Below the pieces are notes generated by a model. The model worked only from the letters and a program-made list of their open reading frames with translations, had not been told where the DNA came from and made no database searches. Positions 10,284 through 21,424 of a DNA stretch of 64,000 nucleotides are shown here, one piece after another. The stretch is from Allodiplogaster sudhausi (taxonomy: Eukaryota > Nematoda > Chromadorea > Rhabditida > Diplogasteridae). Where the stretch lies: assembly GCA_945643635.1 (NCBI GenBank), contig CALZFC010000013.1, forward strand, positions 1,056,001 to 1,120,000. The letters are read 5' to 3'. Numbering within the stretch: position 1 is the first letter of the stretch; each line of letters starts with the position of its first letter. The position numbers and the translations under genes are program-made.

Positions 10284-11261
10284 ATTAATATGGATCATAA
10301 CAGAAACCGTCTGACAAAAAATAGAGAAGCTAAGAGAAGAGAGGAGAACGGAAGGAAAGTTATTAGGGACAAGAATGCATACACCTCCACCGCGTGTATC
10401 ACATATTCTATCTGCGCGAAACACTTGATAACAGTGGCGAAGAGAGAGCATAGCATCATTAACAGTGTCAGGCCGAGCCCAGGTCTCCGTGAGGCAAAGA
10501 AAAGACGGTTGATAATGTGCAAGAATGGATTCGATAATGTTTAATTTTTGAGAAATTGAGCGTATATTTAAAAGCAAAGCAATTGAACTTTTCATTTTGG
10601 ATATGGATGGGGCAAGAGAATGTGACTTGCTAGAAACATGCTGGGGAGAGACCTAGGCCATGCTTATAGAGTGCGATTGAGATGGAACTGACGACTCCCC
10701 GGGCGGGGGGGTGTTGCCCTTGTGGGTCTTTTGCATTACAGCTGATCACACATGATGATAGATGTTGAAGATTTTCGACTTTTTTGTTACCTACATCTTT
10801 AAACTCATAATTTTAAAAAACAAGAATATATACATACATACATATCTGCACACATTCGCATAATTAAAAATTTAAAGAATAGTTGCATTGGCAAACTGCA
10901 TTATCTTTCTGATAACGCTAGAAAAATTTGGGTGCAAAAGATGTTCTTTAAACATTCGAAAATGCACTTATACAAAAAGGAAAAAAAATTGTATCGAAGA
11001 GGTATCGAACTCGCGCCCAAAAATGTTCAGCCAAGCCCACTATCCACTAGGCCACAAGACGTTGTTAGAAAACTTAAAACAGTTTTTAACATCGCTATTT
11101 CATAAGCAGCTAAACTATTATGAAACTTTAAAGGGCTTTAACTTTTTTTGTATATCGATTTAGCTGTTTATTTTTCCATTACGCATCTTTTTATGACCTC
11201 CTTTAACGATCCACCAAAAACTGTCAATTTTGGTTTCCAGGGTTTCTGACCATTCCCTGGT
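10284..11261 (-). repeat. Right arm of 977-bp inverted repeat
   Basis: Reverse-complement copy of 6505-7482. It carries an intact-looking but inverted start of the LINE endonuclease frame (MKSSIALLLNIRS at 10595 reading left). Its length equals that of the left arm. Confidence 0.85.
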
Positions 11262-11886
11262 GTGAAAGGTGACTTCATCTACCACGCAATCTCCATTCAG
11301 CACTGTCGCCCTCTTCTCGCCCTAATTACGCCACGCCCACCTCCGAGCCTTCTGTCTTTCCTCATCCGCTTGTACTCTACGCTCACAACGGCTCATCTTC
11401 CAAGAATGATCCTCAAAGTGCACAGAAAAGCAACAGTTTTGGCAACAGTGGATTGAGTGTATGAAAGCCAGCCGCGTTTGACAACAGGAATGACGAATGC
11501 AGAAGAGTTCATCTAGAAGAATCTTGGAGAGCACAAGGAGTGAGATAGAAGGAGAGAGAGAGAGAGTGTGTGTGTGAGAACGAGAGATGGAGAGGGAGAG
11601 GGAGCAAATTATGTAGCTATTTTGTGTGAGGGTACTACGAGACTTCGAATGCGAAAAGCTATAATGGGCCACATTACGGATGGAACAAGAAATGCCTATT
11701 TCTACTGAGGACAAAACGCTGTGCACATGCCATGCCCTGGTATAGCGATCGCTTTATTTTCCGACTAATTTGGCCACAATAAATCTGACGTAAGGCGGAC
11801 GATTTACAGCCACTTCATCTTTTTGAAGTATAAAGTGTTTTTTTTTAATTCCCAGTTTACTTTAGCTAACAATCACATTGTGAGTA
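11262..11886. other. Intergenic, GA tract and weak cellulase-flank similarity
   Basis: A GA/GT tract is at 11545-11605. The block GACAAAACGCTGTGCA near 11710 resembles the cellulase upstream flank at 19240. No gene is visible. Confidence 0.4.
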
Positions 11887-12327
11887 CCGTATTTTCTCTA
11901 TTAGTACCCCCGAAGGTTCTTTTTTTCAATACCCTTGCGAGAGGGGGCACTATTAGAGGGAGGGGTTCTACTGGAGGGAGGGGTACTATTTTTCAATGTG
12001 AGACACTAAAAATTTGTTAACAACATTTCTTCTCAAAAAAAAGAAGAATCATAGGTTGAATTCATAGGAATCATCACTGGAATATCCGTTTTACCACATA
12101 TTTTGAATGAATTTGCAATCGGTTCATTCTAGAGAGCATCCCATGCCTCCAGGATCCATTCGAAGTACGTCTCGAGCTGAGATATTAGGCTGTTAGACGG
12201 GAGGGGGGGGGCACTATTGGAGGGGGGGGGGGAGTTCTACAAGAGGGAGGGGTTCTATTTTTCAATGGCTTTGGTTCTATTAGAGGGGGGGTTCTAATAA
12301 AGGGGGGTACTAATAGAGAAAATACGG
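11887..12327. mobile_element. 441-bp TA-flanked MITE (CCGTATTTTCTC termini)
   Basis: Left terminus CCGTATTTTCTCTATTAGTA and right terminus GAGAAAATACGG form terminal inverted repeats of about 25 bp, flanked by TA on both sides as in Tc1/mariner-type insertions. The interior is built of short self-similar GGGAGGGGTTCTATT units around a 120-bp core and has no coding frame. Further copies lie at 58897-59335, 56515-56782, 21979-22097 and 16922. Confidence 0.8.
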
Positions 12328-12329
12328 TA

Positions 12330-13720
12330 TATTCATTAAATGATAAATGGAAGCTAAATAAATGTGAGCTGCATATCTAAAATGTGTAAAATTAATACGA
12401 TAATGAACGTACTTCTTTGCCACCCGTGAATATTTTAATCATTATTCAAATTTTGGTTCTTAATTCTATTCGTTCGACTTTTCTAATCGAGTAAAAAATG
12501 ACAGACTCATGTGTGCTATGTACATTTTGTTGTTAGAAAAATAAATTAAATCTATTGAGTGTCGGTGGCATATTCTGGAGTTGCAACTTCAAGTGGAATT
12601 GTGAAGGCGTGGAGAGGGACGGAGGCGAAGCCGACGAAGTCATGCGAGAGAAGAGAGGAAAGGATGGTGAGGGAGAGAATGCGAAAAGCCTAGGTGAGGT
12701 AACAAGAGAATATTTCCACATTCATCAGTAATGCGTGGTCGCTTCTCGCCTTTCTGTGCCCTCTCTCCTCCTCTGCTCCGCCTTCCGTGTCTGCGTCTCT
12801 TTGTAAGCACTGCGTTCTTTGTTCAGCGGTGAAACTGCTCTGCCTGCCAGTTATCGAGCTCTCGTTGACTGGCGCGAAATTCACTTTATTAATTTAACAA
12901 AAAAAAATTGCGATTTGTTTAAATTAAACCCGCCGTATAGAACGACTCTAACGCGGCGTCGAATTCTTCATTTCTTAAAAAAATCCGCGGGCTTCAACTT
13001 CTCGAAGCGGGAATATCAACTGTTTTCAATTCTGAAGATATCAAACGAAAGTAAAAGCGTTTTTTTTCTCGGAAAAGTGCAGTGCGAATTATTTCGTGCA
13101 ATTTCAAGCCCACGTATGATTATATATGTAAATGATTATTGAAAGACAAATACACGGAACCTTCGTTCAGATTTGAAGTTAATTGCTATATTGCGAAGAT
13201 CGAAACGGTGGGTTCGTACTCGATTCCTGCGCCTCTTCACATCGTGAAGGCGAGGGTGTGAGGAAATAAATTCTTAAGCAATTTTCTCTTCCTTCCGATT
13301 TAGGCTGACGACGGATTCGTCTACTTTTTGGCTGATTCGTCACGCTTTGTAAGCGACTAACAAAGTTATGGCTACTGTGTTAATACGTATTTTATGAAAG
13401 GTGAAAGATTTCAAAATACCATGGAATGAATTCTCAAAACAAATAGATTATTACACAGTGATATGCTGGTTAAAGATGTGTCTTATTATTATTACTATTA
13501 TTATTTTAAGCGTAATTATGACGAACATTAGACAGCAAAATGTTCATTCCATATTCCAAAAAAATTGCAGGATTTATCTTTTTAAAAAATTCTCATCAAA
13601 AATTCACCTAAAGTATGTGCTTATAAAAAATAAGACGTTTGATAAAACTCATTCGGATAGAATGCTTAATTGTATGAAGCAAGCGTGGGATTACTGTTTA
13701 CTGTCGATGTTATGCGGGAG
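12330..13720. other. Intergenic stretch, no gene recognised
   Basis: AT-rich sequence with short open frames in both strands and no domain I recognise. A tRNA B-box-like GGTTCGTACTCGATTCC near 13212 could be a SINE fragment. The 13401-13856 open frame overlaps the last chemoreceptor exon on the other strand and is treated as a shadow. Confidence 0.4.
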
Positions 13721-13722
13721 TA

Positions 13723-15514
13723 TTACGTTGCGAGAACACTCGTCGTCTTTACGACTCCGCCAGAACGCCAATGGAGAATTAATGAAATCGCACGGCGATA
13801 TTCTCCGCTTAAGAAATAAATGGATTATTTTTGAGCATTTTCGACGTGCTAAGTAAGCTGATTTTCTTGCAACTTTCCGTTAAAAGCGGATATTAATATT
13901 ACAATTGAAATACAATGAGCGTTAAGTAATTAACTATACCTCGTCGCGTACAGAATGACAACGTTCAGGGTCTGCGAGATGTTGACAAAGATACCAATTA
14001 CGAGGCTGTGTGCGAATGAGAAGGAAGCGAAGGGGAACAAGAAGGAGATGAAAGAGATGGCGAAAGTCATGGTTGAGCCGCCCACCGTCACAAAAGTTAT
14101 CATAAGCATTGAGAAGAAGAGTCGACGAAGCACGAAAGAGTCGCCTTTGAGAAAATTTGGATAAATACAATTGCAGTTAAAAACTTTTATTTTTCAATTA
14201 TATGCAAATCCAACGTAGCGCACGCGCTTTAGAAAGAAGATTTTTTTATTGACCTTTCCTTCATTTATTTTGTGATGCCCCATTGAAATCTTAATTTCAT
14301 GTACTATAAATAAATTAATGAAAAATGACTGACGAAACAAATAAAGTATGAAACCTATTTTCTTGAGCTTCCACCAAATGATTCCATAGATGGATAGTGA
14401 TGAAATATTGAAGACAGTCGTGCTAACAACCCAAGTGGTGATGGCTGAGCCGTGAAACAACTCTGGTAACCAGCAGACGATCTCACTAAATTCCAACAGT
14501 CATATGAACAAATGCAATTATAACACGTTAGCAAAATGTATGCCATCTTCTTATTAAAAAGAATTCTTTTCTCTTGAATTATTTAAATATGTATATCCGT
14601 GAGAAAGCAAAATCAAGCAAAATAAAATTCGAAGAGAGAATTATTGTCCGACAAACTTGTCTCCAATGTGGGCAATAAGAAGCGTCATCTCGCAGCAAAT
14701 GTACACAAAAACAGGAATCATATGAGCGATGATGTAGAGGAGGCTATTCTTGGTATGATAGCTAAATAAATAATAAACATGTCAAATTAATATAATAAAT
14801 CATCAAAAAAATAAGGGCTCGCATAATGTGAGGTTTATAGATACATAATAGTATTGAACTGAGAAATGAGAGGTACAAATTAATATAGCAGCACGCGATT
14901 AGCCGATCTATTGCGATCGAACACATCATTGGAGAGCCGCCGAGAATGCCAAATATTGGTATGATCTTAAATATTTAATAATTTGTTACACCAAAAATTA
15001 TTTTATACTACCACACGTGCATGATATAACTGATGAAGAATATTTATTTAATATTATTTTTTTTATGAACTTTTTACCTCAAATGCGAGGCAGAACATTG
15101 GCTGATAAAGGCGGGCATCGAAGAAGAAGAAGTTGACTATCATGAAGAAGTGGCCACTCATATGGGTAGCATCAAACACGGAGCATATGGCGAGAAGATA
15201 GCTGCAGGAGCAGCGATTTCTATAATGTTGAAGAAACTTCCTTTTTTTAACATTTTAACTCGCTCCTGAAGCTAGAGAGATATATGAGGTTGTTTTTTTC
15301 TCTGATTTTAATATATGAGGTTGTTTTTTTCTCTGATTTTAATGTCTAAACACATCAACTAATTCACAACGTATGTGTAAGCAACTTAAATAAGACAAGA
15401 AGATCGTTACTTGAGTCGAAATGTCGCAGCCACAATGAGAAGACTTCCACTGATGCCGAAGACCGAAATGAAAATGTAAAATACAATGAGAGAAGTGTCG
15501 AGAGCTTTCGCCAT
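13723..15514 (-). CDS. Nematode 7TM chemoreceptor, Srsx-like, 7 exons
   Basis: Exons on the minus strand are 15514-15411, 15219-15078, 14965-14877, 14761-14657, 14485-14355, 14144-13940 and 13807-13723. They total 861 nt and every junction keeps phase, giving 286 aa. Seven hydrophobic segments can be followed: GSLLIVAATF (TM1), LLAICSVFDATH (TM2), PMMCSIAIDRLIA (TM3 with a DRY-like DRL), LLYIIAHMIPVFVYICCEM, TTWVVSTTVFNISSL, FFSMLMITFVTVGG, and GIFVNISQTLNVVILYATR. The CSIAIDRL motif and length fit the Srsx class of G-protein-coupled chemoreceptors, but other solo classes are possible. It would sit in sensory cilia membranes; the ligand is unknown. A partial inverted copy at 17.7-18.6 kb is decayed. 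Confidence 0.8.
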
Positions 15515-16095
15515 ATGAGATAGACTTCTGGAATATTTATTAGGAAATAAACTGCATTGCAAATAATAATGTCTTTTAAAAATAAAATCATATTTCGAAC
15601 AAGTAATTTAATAGAACGAGCCGTCGTTTTCAATGTTGAAAGTAAGTGGCGTCTGATAGAAGTGATAATCGGCATAGCAACAAAGACACATAGTATGTAG
15701 TTGGTACACTCATCGTCAGCTGAAAGCGGTAACTGATGTGCAGATAAACATACAATTAGAATTGCAAAAGGTCGCGTGCAGACTAAACTAGAAGCGCTTC
15801 TGAGCGGCAATTTGTGCTTCTGGCATTTATTTGCTCATTGTCAGCAGCCGACGATAATGTTATAATTCGACGCATGTCGAGCGATATGGGAATAGGAAGC
15901 AAGATTGAAGGAAGTAGTATGAAGAAAAACTCACAACTGAATGAGCTCGTTAAAAAATTCAAATTTGAAACGCACGTATATCTAACATACCTATTTGAAG
16001 TTCTTTCATTATCTCACTTTTCTCTGACGTCTGTGTCTCTCATCTTATTCACATTCGTTGTTCAACAATTCAAAATATATGTACCAATCATTTAG
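14640..16095 (-). repeat. Left arm of chemoreceptor inverted duplication
   Basis: Covers exons 1-4 of the chemoreceptor plus about 600 bp upstream. It is matched in reverse complement by 17200-18655 with scattered indels. The upstream portion shares blocks such as GCACAAATTGC and ATATTTTGAATTGTT in mirrored order. Confidence 0.75.
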
Positions 16096-16254
16096 TAAGG
16101 CCTGTATACTGATGCATTATAGCCGGATGTTTTCAGAAAGTAGCTCACCTCTGAAACACACGCGAAAGCATTCAAAATTGTTAAGATAAACAATCAGAAA
16201 TATAGAAAATAATACATGATAAATCATGTCTAAAGTTTGAAGCATGTTCGGAAG

Positions 16255-16345
16255 ACTTGTACTTGAGTCGAAATGTCGCAGCCACAATAAGAAGACTTTC
16301 GCTGATGCCGATGACCGAAATGAAAAAGTAAAATTCTGTGTTTCA
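16255..16345 (-). pseudogene. Third relic of chemoreceptor exon 1
   Basis: Reads FISVIGISESLLIVAATFRL on the minus strand, the 3' part of exon 1 of the receptor at 13.7-15.5 kb, followed by a possible donor. No other exon follows, so it is an isolated fragment within the spacer of the palindrome. Confidence 0.7.
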
Positions 16346-16417
16346 ATCGTTAGAATGCAGACAACATTAGCGTTGTCGTCACAGGGCAACAACTAGAGCT
16401 CATTTGATTCGAACAAA

Positions 16418-16512
16418 CCTCAGCAAATGTTTGGTCGGCCAGGGTATTCGAACCATGAACTTGCAAACTGGAACTAAATCACGAAATCCACTAGGAAACG
16501 CGGCCACTTGGG
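16418..16512 (-). repeat. tRNA-derived SINE fragment
   Basis: On the minus strand, an A-box-like TTCCTAGTGG is followed by a B-box GGTTCGAATACC. After the B-box comes a tail CCAAACATTTGC that is nearly shared with the copy at 27945-28035, so the two probably belong to one SINE family. Confidence 0.45.
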
Positions 16513-16559
16513 AAGAGCCTGGATAGATGGATAGAGCTGGATACAATCTTTGGCGGCGA

Positions 16560-16840
16560 CGCTTTTTTTTTGGAGGGGGGTGGGAGGGAGGGGGGCTAGG
16601 CAGGCAGCGAGCGTCGACATCTCTCGTTTTTCGTGCTTGTGACCACCTCAGTAGTACTATCTCCTTCCATCCCTCTCTCTCCCTACGTCTCTCATGTTCT
16701 GTCAGTATATTTAGGCTTGCCAAAATCTCTCTCTCTCTCTCATTCCCTCACTCTGCGCTTCTCACAATCTCTCTCATTCTCTCACTCTCCGTCACTTTAG
16801 GTTCTTTACAATCACTCTCTCTCTCTCTCTCTGATTAAGT
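16560..16840. repeat. Poly-T/G run and (CT)n tract
   Basis: A TTTTTTTTGGAGGGGGG run at 16563 is followed by CT tracts at 16665-16830. No coding signal. Confidence 0.7.
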
Positions 16841-16919
16841 CAGTGATAAAAAAATCATGAGAGTTTCGCAATGAAGCAAAACAAAAAAAAGCAAAACGTT
16901 AATTTTTAGCTGACGAGTT

Positions 16920-16965
16920 TACCGTATTTTCTCTATTACTACTCCCGGATGAGTAGAGAACATTC
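16920..16965. mobile_element. Single terminus of the CCGTATTTTCTC MITE
   Basis: TA followed by CCGTATTTTCTCTATTACTA matches the left end of the element at 11887. A matching right end is not found nearby, so this is a truncated copy inside the palindrome spacer. Confidence 0.6.
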
Positions 16966-17199
16966 AGAGATTATAATTCCGTTTAAACATTTCATCGAGC
17001 CGTAATCGAAGAAAGATTGCAAAATTCGGGGGGCTCTCATTGTCAGTTTTGACTCGACCGCCATAGGATCCTCCAAGAGGAAGATGGGAAGAAGAGTGAC
17101 AGATAGAACGAGAGAGGGAAAAAGACACACAGAGAGAAAGAGACAGAGAGACGGAGAGAAAACAAAAGAATGGACATCACATCAGTATACAGGATTGGT

Positions 17200-18655
17200 G
17201 AATGGATATTTTGAATTGTTCAAAATTGAACAACTAATGTGAATAAGATGAGAGACACAGACGTCAGAGAAAAAATGAAAGAACTTCAAATATGTTAGAT
17301 ACATACACATGCGTTTCAAATTTGAATTTTTAACGAGATCATTCAGTTGTGTGTTTTTCTTCATCCTCCATCATTCAACCATGCTTCCTATTCCCATATC
17401 GCTCGACATGTATCGAATTATAACATTATTGTCGGCTACCGATCAAATAAATGCCAGAAGCACAAATTGCGGCTCAGAAGCGCTTATAGTTTAGTCTGCA
17501 CGTGACGTTTTTCAATTTTCTAATTGTATGTTATATTTTCTAATCATTAATTACCGCGTTGCGCTGACGATGGTGTACCAACTACATATGTATGTGTCTT
17601 TGTTGCTATAACTTCCATCAGACGCCACTTACTTTTAACATTGAAAACGTTCTATTAAATTACTTGTTTGAAATATGATTTTCTTTTTAAAAGACATTAT
17701 AATTTTTTTTTATAAATAAGTATTCCAGAAGTCTATCCCATATGGCGAAAGCTCTCGACACTTCTCTCATAGTATTTTACATTTTCATTTCGGTTTTAGG
17801 TATCAGTGGAAGCCTTCTCATTGTGGCTGCGACATTTCGACTCAAGTAACGATCTGCTAGACTTATTTAAATTGCGTGTACGTTATGAATTAGTTGATGT
17901 GTTTAGACATAAAATCAGAGAAAAAGAGCCTCATTTCGTTGTCCAGCTTTAAGAGCGAGCCAAAGTTAAAAAAAAAAAGTAAGTAATTCAACATTCTTGA
18001 AATCGCTGCTCCAACAGCTATCTCCTCGCCATATGCTCCGTGTTTGACGCTACCCATATGAGTGGCCATGTTCTTCTTCGATGCCCGTCTTTATCACCCA
18101 ATGTTCGGCATCGCCTTTGAGGCAAAACATACATAAAAAATAATATTAAATAAATATTCTTCATCTGTTATATCATGCAAATGTGGCCGTATAAAATTAT
18201 TTTTGGTGTAACAGATTATTAAATATTTGAGATCATACCATTATTTGGCATTCTCGGCGGCTCTCCAATGATGTGTTCGATCGCGATAGAACGGCTAATC
18301 GCATGCTGCTGTATTAATTTGTACTCAAATTAATTTAATTTGTACAACATTAGCAAGCTAATTTTCTTACATTTTTCACTTCATTACTATAGGTATCCAT
18401 AAACCTCCCATTATGCGAGCCTTAATTTCACCAAGGTAGACACCCTTTATTTTGATGATATGTTTCATTAATTTGAAATTTGTATTACTTTTGTAGGTTA
18501 TCATTCCAAGAATGGACTCCTCTACATGATCGCTCACATGATTCCGGTTTTTGTGTGCATTTGCTCTGAGATGACGCTTCTTATTGCGCACATTGGAGAC
18601 AAGTTTGTCGGACTAAAATTCTTTCTTCAAAATTTATTTTGCTTTATTTTGAGTT
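17200..18655 (+). repeat. Right arm of chemoreceptor inverted duplication
   Basis: Mirror of 14640-16095. It ends abruptly at about 18655-18690, where sequence changes to the cellulase pseudogene. Confidence 0.75.
17747..18630 (+). pseudogene. Truncated chemoreceptor copy
   Basis: Exon 1 (ATG at about 17742, MAKALDTSLIVFYIFISV) is intact with donor GTAACG. The exon 2 equivalent at about 17998-18120 has lost its TTATAG acceptor and about 25 bases after MSG. Exon 3 (MMCSIAIERLIACC) and exon 4 (IAHMIPVFVCICSEM) are recognisable. Exons for TM5-TM7 are missing because the copy ends at the junction with the cellulase fragment. It cannot make a receptor. Confidence 0.8.
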
Positions 18656-18689
18656 CTCACGGATATATTTATATAATGCAAAAGAAAAG

Positions 18690-19116
18690 AGCATGTGCGG
18701 GTACTTGCCGTAGGCGGTTGCCGTTTGCTTGAAGAAGTCAATCGCTTGCCACTGGTGATCCTGTGCATCGTGGTCATGCCAGTCGATGATCACGTAGATG
18801 CCCCGCTCGATGGCCACCTCAACGACAGTGCGCACCCTCGCAAGCTCCGCCTGTTTGTTGCTGAGGTAGCCGCCACTGCCGACGCCCATCGCGGCACGCA
18901 CCACTGGCTGGCGAGAGCGTTGACAGTGTTATTGTTCCAGTACTGTGGCGTCCACTGAGACCAGTACAGCGACATTCCGATGAGCTGTACAGGTTGGCCA
19001 TTGGCGCCCACCAGCTTCGTGCCTTTCACGGAGAGCTGTCCGTAGGGCGGGTTCCTCGGTGTGAGCGCGGAAGCCCCCAGCCAAACGACTGCTAGACAGA
19101 AGAGTCCGTGTTGCAT
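18690..19116 (-). pseudogene. GH5 cellulase pseudogene, frameshifted and 3'-truncated
   Basis: From ATG at 19116 the frame reads a leader (MQHGLFCLAVVWLGASALTP), then GQLSVKGTKLVGANGQPVQL and SQWTPQYWNNNTVNALASQW, like the intact gene. Bases encoding the conserved GANVI are deleted at about 18905. The frame shifts and continues as VRAAMGVGSGGYLSNKQ through YVIIDWHDHDAQDHQW to AYGKYPH. It is cut before the ETYNEP acid/base motif, so both catalytic glutamates are absent. The break coincides with the end of the chemoreceptor arm. Confidence 0.88.
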
Positions 19117-19376
19117 CCTGTGATGTTGAGCTCTCCTTTCCCGACTCCAGGTCCGCTTAAGTAGGTGTACTCTTCCCTCATTTGTGTTTTTCTTGGCCTC
19201 ATTCGGCATTATTTGGTCAGCTGAGCACGTCAAACTACCGGGGACAAAACGCTGGGCAAACAGCCTATGCATTAAACTTGCTTTGCAATACGATCAAATT
19301 ACAATGTGCTAATGTTGGGCTCTTTTGGAACTTTGTCATTATTTATTAAGATTCACATTCTCATTACAAATTTGGT

Positions 19377-20526
19377 GATAACCATCACACTATCAATATC
19401 GCTAGTTCGATTTGTTACGTTTCAGACAATCTTGAAGTCTTCATATCATAGTAGGAGTCCAGTAGAGTTTTACTGATAAAATGTACACCGTCATCTTCAC
19501 GAAAGAGAGAAAAAAACACATTTGAAGATTCTCAGCAAAATTTGCATAATTTACGATTTGACTCATAATCTTGGTGTCATAATTGCAACGCATCACAACT
19601 ACGCATCATATGATTTCGTATTTTAACAATACGAACAAAAATTTCAAATCTTTAAACCTTTTCGAAAGATGTCACTTGCGTTCCTTCTCCAAAGCCAGCA
19701 TGTCCTGGTCATCACGGAGAGCTCTGAGTATGACTCAAAGACACTCGGCCTGAGATGCAACTCAAGTAGCCGCCTCATGGCAATGACCCAGGGTCATTAG
19801 GAGTATTTGAATATCAAAAATTGCCACCAGACAATTCGCTCCTCGTCTATGGGCCCTCTTCCTCTCGAAGGGATGTCAGTGGTCGGTACTGTGCAGCATT
19901 CGTAGTTGTCGTAGTAAGAAAAACAGATAGAACGAGAAAGAGGAAAAAAGACAGAGAGAGAGAAAGGGAGAGAGACTGAGATAACAAAAGAATAACAACT
20001 ACGAATGCTGCACAGTACCGACCAGTGACATTCCTTCGAGAGGAAGAGGACCCATAGACGAGGAGCGAATTAGGCAATTTTTGATATTCAAATACTTCTA
20101 ATGACCTTGGGTCATTGCCATGAGGCGGCTACTTGAGTTGCATCTCAGGCCGAGTGTCTTTGAGTCATACTCAGAGCTCTCCTTGATGACCAGGACATGC
20201 TGGCTTTGGAGAAGGAACGCAAGCGACATCTTTCGAAAAGGTTCAAAGATTCAGACATTTTTGTTCGTATTTTCTTTAAATACGATATCATATGATGAGC
20301 CGTTGTGCTGCGTTGCAAGTTTGGCACCAAGATGGTGAGTCTTAAACAGTAAGTTATGCAAATTTTGCCGAGAATCTTCAAATGCGTTTTTTTTTCATTC
20401 CTGAAGATGACGGTGTACATTTTATCAGTAAAACTCAACTGAACTCCTACTACGATAGGTTGACGGCAATATTATCGGAAACGTTATAAATCGAACTTGC
20501 GATATTGAGAGTGTGATGGTTATAGG
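19377..20526. repeat. Large hairpin: 535-bp inverted repeat around a GA spacer
   Basis: Left arm 19377-19915 and right arm 19990-20526 are reverse complements with few differences, separated by about 75 bp of GA-rich sequence. Mirrored blocks include GCATTCGTAGTTGT, CCTCGTCTATGGG, TGACCCAGGGTCATT and TTCGAAAGATGTCACTTGCG. It is made of cellulase upstream flank sequence. A transcript across it would form long dsRNA. Confidence 0.85.
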
Positions 20527-20529
20527 CAC

Positions 20530-21420
20530 AACACACATACATACATATCGAGTTCAGCTGACGATGAGTGTACCAACGACATATCTTTATTGCTATGCCG
20601 ATTATCACCTTTATGACACGCTACTTACATTCAACATTTAAAATGACGGCACGTTCTATAAAAAATCTTCTAAGAAAAATTTAGAATTTCAGAAGAAAAT
20701 GTATTTTTCCTCTCAAATTCTACCTAATATTTTACCCATTTTTTAAGACATCGATGCCTTTTCAATCATAGCGTTCGCGTGCCATTCGCTTGCTTATTGT
20801 TAGTACATCCATAAGATTCCGTAAATTTTCTCTCTAGCACTTGAGTAAAATTGCATACATTGGTGTAGCAGCTGTTTCGAAGAGAACAAAATTGACGTAT
20901 CATCTACCATTGCCTAGCGGCAATTGAAGTCAACGGAGCGAATTCGGAAGAGACGTCTGAAATGAAGAGGCGTTCCTCGTATTCAACATTTCTGTAACTT
21001 GCTAGCAGTACAATTTTGAGATGTTTGTTCTGATTGAGATAATAAGACTCGCATTTGCCTTTCGAATAAATCGCTTTCTGTCGTTGTGCACGTAGTTAAA
21101 TTCGCACATGAAAATTTGTTGAATATATAATTAGTCAGACAGATGCAATTTTCCAATGTACATATCATAGGCATTCTAAAGGTTTGGCTTCGAGGAGCGC
21201 ATTTCCTTATATTTCGATAAGGCTTCAAGACATTCGTTGAAATTTTCGTCGTGCACACGTCATATAAGTATTTCTACTTGTTACTGATAAAGATCAATAT
21301 AGTGTTCTTTTCTATATATTTTTTCCTCTATCAGAAATTGAACAAAGATATTATCTTATATCAATGCTGTCACATTGAAATACCTTATTTCATGTACGAT
21401 AAATGAATAAGCAGCATGCG
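20530..21420. other. Intergenic stretch, no gene recognised
   Basis: AT-rich. The part at about 20555-20650 weakly resembles the receptor upstream flank at 15610-15720 (CGATGAGTGTACCAAC). No coding exon is supported. Confidence 0.35.
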
Positions 21421-21424
21421 CGCA

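Larger units (their letters stand above)
6505..11261 (+). mobile_element. Degenerate CR1/Jockey-type LINE in a fold-back arrangement
   Basis: A non-LTR retrotransposon with an APE-type endonuclease region (7169-8092) and a reverse transcriptase region (8208-10283) lies between two inverted arms of about 977 bp (6505-7482 and 10284-11261). The arms contain the LINE 5' leader and the first 100 or so endonuclease codons, so the 3' end of the LINE is joined to an inverted copy of its own 5' end. Stops, frameshifts and an inserted hAT element show it is dead. No clear target duplication flanks the whole unit. Confidence 0.8.

Noticed and set aside
10203..10595. Second LINE endonuclease open frame on the minus strand
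   Set aside because: It is the inverted arm copy of 7169 onward, truncated after about 105 codons; not an independent gene.
13401..13856. 151-codon plus-strand frame
   Set aside because: Overlaps the last exon of the minus-strand receptor, whose splice phase closes exactly; no domain seen.
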